In this document: piece after piece, positions 59,053-64,000 of the stretch
How positions within the stretch are numbered: the first letter of the stretch is position 1
Layout: the number at the start of each line of letters is the position of its first letter
NCBI GenBank assembly: GCA_963681505.1
Contig: OY811982.1
Location: forward strand, 6,587,261-6,651,260
Source: Eunapius fragilis
Lineage: Eukaryota; Porifera; Demospongiae; Spongillida; Spongillidae
Direction of reading: 5' to 3'
Length of the DNA stretch: 64,000 nucleotides
Position numbers and translations under genes: made by a program
The notes under the pieces: generated by a model
Database searches by the model: none
Told to the model about the DNA's origin: nothing
Seen by the model: the letters and a program-made list of their open reading frames with translations, nothing else

Positions 59053-60289
59053 GTGTTAAGTGTGCAAATATGTGAGTGGTGGAGGCTGGGGTAGGAGGGG
59101 GGATGAATGGAGGGGGTCGGGGAGGGTAGTGTAGGGATAAGGAAGAGGAGGTTTAGGGTGTGTAACTGCTGACCTCAATCTGGGCCATCTCTTGGAGACA
59201 GTCGTCCATCTCAGCAAACACAGCCATGAGGTCATGGTACGAGGACAGAGAGTTACGACACACCTCCAACTTCCGCTGCAGTTCCTGCCACATGTGTTCA
59301 ATCTCTTCCAACCTGAGGAGACAGCACTGACTATTGACTGACATTCTACCAAATATTGGACCAAATGCCAGGCATCATGGGTACATGTAACAACCACTAA
59401 ACCATATATCACTGGACCATGTAGATGTGCATGTGAATACCACCCTCTCACTTCCCACTCCCACCTTTGGGGGAGGAGGAAGGAGGAGGAGCCACCTTAC
59501 CTGGTCTGGACAGAGGGCAGGGCGTGGTACTTCTCCTGTGAGAGCTCGTTGCACAGATCTCTGATCACCTGTATCCTCGAGCCCTGGGGGTGGGGGTGGG
59601 GGGGGGGGGGGGGCACCAAATGGATGACCTACTGGTAGCCATGTGCAGCATACACCCAACTTCTGATTTGGACTCTTAATTTACAAGGTAACATGTGCAG
59701 GCCAAGGGGTACACATTAAACTGGTGGTTGGAGAATACAGCATACATGTACATGTACCATACATCAATCCAACTATCGTCTTTCCAATGGTCTGGTGCTA
59801 ATACACATGTACATGTACTGTATACGCCTACCACTTACCCTGTTCTGTGTTATGCCCAGTCAGGTACAAGTATATAATATAAAATTGCACGCTTGTAATC
59901 ACCATGCATGTACACACATACCAGCACCAATCACACACATGCATACCAGCACCAATCACACACATGCATACCAACACAAATCACACACATGCACACATGC
60001 ACACATGCACAGCAGCATCAATGATAAGCACTTGAATCAGCACCAACTTACACCGGTGTTGACTTCAGTGCTAATAGCCTCATGCCTCTTGAGGGCAGCG
60101 TCCACAGCATGCACATCCTGGCCTCTGTCCAACTTCTCCAGAACACTGGTCATGTCTCCCAACCACAGCTTTCTCAGGGAAGCCTTCCTAGAGAACTTAT
60201 CTGCCACCTGTTCCAGCTTCTCTTGCCTGGGGAAGAGGACGAGGGAGGAAGGGAAGGAATGGGTAGGTGATCATCTCCTCCATAAGGAC

Positions 60290-60880
60290 TACCCCTCACC
60301 CACCTCACCATATGGTCTAACCCTCACCCCCACCTCATCAGCTCCTCCATAAGGACTACCTCTCACCCACCTCATCAGCTCCTCCATAAGGACTACCTCT
60401 CACCCACCTCATCATCTCCTCCATAAGGACTACCCCTCACCCACCTCATCAGCTCCTCCATAAGGATTACCCCTCACCCACCTCATCAGCTCCTCCATAA
60501 GGATTACCCCTCACCCAACTCACCATAAGGACTAACCCTCACCCCCACCTCATCAGCTCCTCCATAAGGACTACCCCTCACCCACCTCATCAGCTCCTCC
60601 ATAAGGATTACCCCTCACCCACCTCATCAGCTCCTCCATTAGGATTACCCCTCACCCACCTCATCAGCTCCTCCATAAGGACTACCCCTCACCCACCTCA
60701 TGAGCTCCTCCATAAGGACTAACCCTCACCCACCTCATCAGCTCCTCCATAAGGACTACCCCTCACCCACCTCACCAGTTCCTCCATAAGGACTACCCCT
60801 CACCCAATGCATCTGCTCCTCCATCAGGACTACCCCTCACCCACCTCATCAGCTCCTCCTAAGGACTACCCTTCACCCAC
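60290..60880. repeat. 37-bp donor minisatellite in the duplicated gene
   Basis: About 15 units of the exon 9 donor minisatellite, fewer and in a different variant order than in the first copy (7490-8383). Confidence 0.93.
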
Positions 60881-60957
60881 CTCATTAGCTCCTTCCTAAG
60901 TGCTACTTCTCTCTCATGCTCAGCTGCCTCCAACCTCACCCATGCCTGCAATAAAAT

Positions 60958-60960
60958 ATG

Positions 60961-61019
<59 letters not shown>
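60958..61019. repeat. (GT)n microsatellite
   Basis: Shorter counterpart of 8461-8550. Confidence 0.92.
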
Positions 61020-61020
<1 letters not shown>

Positions 61021-61879
61021 GGAGAAATGACATGTAGGCTTGCATAATTGAAGCAAGCAGGCATAATGAGTGACCAGTACAACAAACTACAGGTAATCCA
61101 TCACAAGCACATGTTCTGTACATGCAAATGATTATTAGTACTTACGAATTCTGTGGACAATTACAATACACACATACTTCACTACACAGTGGTCGCAGAC
61201 TCGCCCAATATTACGTACCTTGTTAATATCGGACACCAGTTTTCCATCTGGTGGGTACCAGGTCTTTTGCCTAGCTGCCCTCAGCTTGGTCTGTACGTTG
61301 AACAGGTGGATCTCCAGGTTACCACGTTCAGTGTACCTTACATAATGAGAGATGAATAATGACCACCAAGCCATGTACAGAGTGTAAATATAAGAATACA
61401 AATGTACAGTAACTTCCTGTACATGTGATGTGCTGTATACAAGTACACATGATAACAAGGAGACTTGTGTATATCAAAATCATTTGCACAGTGAAGCACG
61501 TACAGGTCTGTACATATCTAATGGTGACCATATGCACAAAGTTAATAGCTTGTAACCAAGGTAACCAGGAAGACAAGTTGTATGCTTACTCCATACATGA
61601 GTACTGCACATCAGTCATTGCCATGGGTTACTCACTTGGGAGGCTTCTCCACAGTGCGATAGGTTTTGAAGTCGGCCATAAGCTTCTGCATGCCTGCAAG
61701 GGAGTTGGAGAACTCACGGTCACTGAGGACCACCACTGTCCTCTCTATCCAGTCAAGCAGGTTTGAGCACAGTCTGTCGTACTCTTTCTTCATGTTCTCA
61801 ATGTCCACCATGATGCCTACTATCTGGTACCGCAAGGGCACAATGGAAACAATGAGGTACCATAATGTGCAGTACGTGT

Positions 61880-62047
61880 GCAGTGCATGTAAGGTCATGT
61901 GACATCATGTGATCACATGGGGTGCTCTAGTTGCAGTGCATGCGAGGTCATGTGACATCATGTGATCACATGGGGTGGGCTCTAGTTGCAGTTCATGCGA
62001 GGTCATGTGACATCATGTGATCAACATGGGGCTCTAGTTCAGGTCAC
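61880..62047. repeat. exon 6 intron minisatellite in the duplicated gene
   Basis: Three units compared with four in the first copy (9425-9654). Confidence 0.8.
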
Positions 62048-62497
62048 CTTGTTGAGGCGCCTCCCACCAGTCTCCTCAGCCTTCATCTTTGAGAAGTAGT
62101 GGTAGTAGGAGACCAAATAGGTCATGATTGACTTGTCATCAGGGTGAGGTACGTTCACATCTGGAAGGGGGTGGGGGGGGGGGGGGGGGGGGGGGGAGGG
62201 GAGCAAGGGGCAAGAGGATGGGAGAATTGGTCAGGGCTTTCCAACGTTGATAACTCTAGTCCCCAGGCTCATATCTAGCCTCCACTTGACACCCAGCTTG
62301 TGCACTCCCCATCCTTCACTCAGTGGTAACCAGGCGAAGAAGGGGGTCCTAACCTAGGACAGGTTTCACACTAACCTTCTGCATCTAGAAGCTTTGATAT
62401 GCCAAGCCACTTCTCAGCCACATCAAAGGCATTGTTTAAATTGACCAGCGGTGCTCCTGAACGCAGCGAGCTGAAGTCAATGAGGTCTGGCCTAAGA

Positions 62498-62501
<4 letters not shown>

Positions 62502-62562
<61 letters not shown>
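62502..62562. repeat. (GT)n microsatellite
   Basis: Shorter counterpart of 10109-10205 with a TA near its end. Confidence 0.92.
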
Positions 62563-62568
<6 letters not shown>

Positions 62569-63449
62569 TGAATGTGAATATAATTTAAATGAAGGAAATC
62601 CACAAAGCCGACATGCCACTCCCACCCTATCCATTAACACCACTCTGCATGCATAGTCTTCTCCAGGGGACTAGGTGTGGTGCCGTTTTTAGTGTCGGGA
62701 TGGCAGGACGGATAGCAGGTGCAGAATGGCCCTTCTGAGACCAAACCTCAAAGCCACAATTTCAACCACACCTAGTTAAATATGTTACGTCAACATCAAC
62801 TACTCTAACCTTATGAACCCTCTGAGTACTGTTACACACTGCAAAGGCAATTCAATTCAAATTTCTCGTTGTTACCTGTGCTTGTGTATGAGGGCATTGA
62901 AGGCCAAGCCGTCTCTCCAACTGGAGTGGAAGTCAGTTACACGAACTCCTGGGTACCTAATATATTTTTGCACATGTAGTCATATGAATTTGGAAAATCC
63001 CCGCCAAGGTTAAATTTAATAACAAAATAGCGAATACCCTTCCAGTTGAACTAACCCTGCCGTCTTCCTCTGACACCAAAGCAAAAGAGCCTCTTTTGCA
63101 GATCTCATTTCCATGGATTCATCCTCTAATTGGATGTCTTGGATCTCAAACCTCAAGATGATGGTCCATATGAGCCCCAGGATCAGACGTGGATTTCCAT
63201 CCACGATGTCCTCTGCTCCAATATTCTCGAGGTTCACCTGATGAATGGCAAAATAATATTTCAATTACATGCATTATTGATGTCTTGAATTCACAGACAA
63301 TTCAGCAAAATAACGGCTTAGAATTTCGAATCATAATGCAGCACGTTGGGACCAAGCGATGCACAATCGACTATACATATCCAAGCTACTTTAGTGATGA
63401 TATCTAGCCTAATATCAGACAAAATTGCCCCCGTTAATTATAAAGGTAT

Positions 63450-63954
63450 CTGAACCTGCGGCAGCAGGTTCAATATAGGATTGATTGAGGGTTGATGAAT
63501 GTCATTAATAAACCTTCACTAGCGCGTCTGGAGGGACAACGGAGAAACGGATCGCTTATCTCTTTATCGCGGCGGAATGAGAGCACAACGATCTACAGTT
63601 CTACGTTTGTTCCGTGTCATAAAACGGTGCGGTTATAGAGAAACAAACAATTTCCTGTTTCTCGTGCCCAGTCCTACAATAATTCTCCATCGTCGTCGTC
63701 TTCTTCTTAGGAAGGTATAACTCGAGCTAGGAACGGTTTAGAAGGACGGGAATAGTACCAATCGCTTCGAAATTTACCGGCACGTTATCCTTACATGTCA
63801 TATAGACACATATCAAGTTCTTTTTAATAATGTATGTAATAGATATTTATTAATAATTTTAGGCAGTATAAATACTCTAACCTGCACTAAAAATATCTGG
63901 TGTTCCTATCGCAGATTAGTTGTTGCTTTGGCTAGTGAAGTTGTTTTTCTAAAA
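63450..63954. other. sequence beyond the duplication breakpoint
   Basis: Homology with the first spectrin copy ends at 63449. It is followed immediately by a perfect 9-bp hairpin TGAACCTGC-GGCA-GCAGGTTCA (63451-63472). The rest is unique, ending in the promoter of the next gene. Confidence 0.6.
63867..63874 (+). promoter_or_regulatory. possible TATA box
   Basis: TATAAATA 81 bp upstream of the ATG at 63955, a plausible core-promoter spacing. Confidence 0.5.
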
Positions 63955-64000
63955 ATGCCTTCGCGTAATCAAAAGAAGATATCTAAGCAACGAGCGGAAT
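63955..64000 (+). CDS. start of an unidentified gene (cut by the window end)
   Basis: ATG followed by an open frame reading MPSRNQKKISKQRAE up to the end of the window, rich in Lys/Arg/Gln. An A-rich context precedes the ATG (CTAAAAATGCC) and a TATA-like box is present. Too short to name; could equally be a cellular gene or a mobile-element protein. Confidence 0.45.
   Translation, partial: MPSRNQKKISKQRAE

Larger units (their letters stand above)
54409..63449 (-). pseudogene. truncated duplicate of the heavy beta-spectrin gene
   Basis: Near-identical to 2867-11087 over about 9 kb including introns. Exon equivalents: 63056-63237 (3), 62876-62956 (4), 62376-62491 (5), 62048-62160 (6), 61636-61823 (7), 61219-61336 (8), 60881-60945 (9), 60052-60226 (10), 59501-59583 (11), 59174-59312 (12), 57984-58392 (13), 55010-55132 (16), 54717-54773 (17), and the 3' part of exon 18 from 54409 to about 54478. 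Exons 14-15 are removed by a deletion matching about 3793-4861, joined at 55313; skipping them shifts the frame by 275 bp. Exon 18 has a 1-bp deletion and is cut off. Exons 1-2 are absent because homology stops at 63449 inside intron 2. Exons 3-13 remain open, with small changes such as Cys to Trp in CH2. A TTAA element sits between exons 13 and 16. A gene-fusion role is unlikely but transcription is not excluded. Confidence 0.9.

Noticed and set aside
54409-63449. Functional second spectrin gene
   Set aside because: Exons 1-2 are absent from the homologous block, exons 14-15 are deleted with a frameshift, and exon 18 is truncated with a 1-bp deletion.

Overview
The window is animal nuclear DNA. 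Genes are split by many GT-AG introns, and CA/GT microsatellites, minisatellites and layered transposons are dense. Gene content (a CH-domain plus SH3 spectrin, an LDLa/SRCR/mucin membrane receptor, and a single-exon secreted protein of a family I associate with sponges and cnidarians) suggests a marine invertebrate, most likely a demosponge. That assignment is inference, not proof.

Layout. (1) Positions 408-12720, minus strand: the first 25 coding exons of a heavy-type beta-spectrin (two CH domains, spectrin repeats, an SH3 domain). The frame stays open for about 1065 codons and the 3' part of the gene lies left of the window. (2) 12721-14776: intergenic stretch between two divergent genes. 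(3) 14777-28148, plus strand: a complete receptor gene encoding signal peptide, LDLa, SRCR, LDLa, SRCR, LDLa, Thr/Pro/Ser-rich stalk, transmembrane helix and short tail, with every intron in phase 1. Its introns hold hAT, Harbinger-like and palindromic elements. (4) 28192-32758, minus: a young, apparently intact Ty3/gypsy-type element 43 bp past the receptor stop codon. (5) 33690-41390: broken copies of a small piece of the spectrin gene, mainly its exon 9 minisatellite, split by a second, decayed LTR element (34421-39345). (6) 41400-43840: minisatellite and GT-repeat DNA. (7) 43845-44753, plus: intronless secreted protein with its own TATA box. (8) 44947-47110: four levels of nested transposons, one carrying a possible Death-domain exon. 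(9) 47130-54408: microsatellites, palindromes, G-rich repeats and a GT-containing tandem array, with no convincing gene. (10) 54409-63449, minus: a second, truncated copy of spectrin exons 3-18, missing exons 14-15 and carrying a 2.1 kb TTAA-flanked transposon, hence a pseudogene. (11) 63867-64000: TATA box and first codons of another plus-strand gene.

The main discovery is in the spectrin gene. At least four of its introns begin with a minisatellite whose repeat unit is a copy of the exon/intron junction itself, so the true 5' splice site is followed by many tandem decoy donors. Two of these arrays lie next to exons present in the duplicated copies and diverge between them, which gives a natural comparison.
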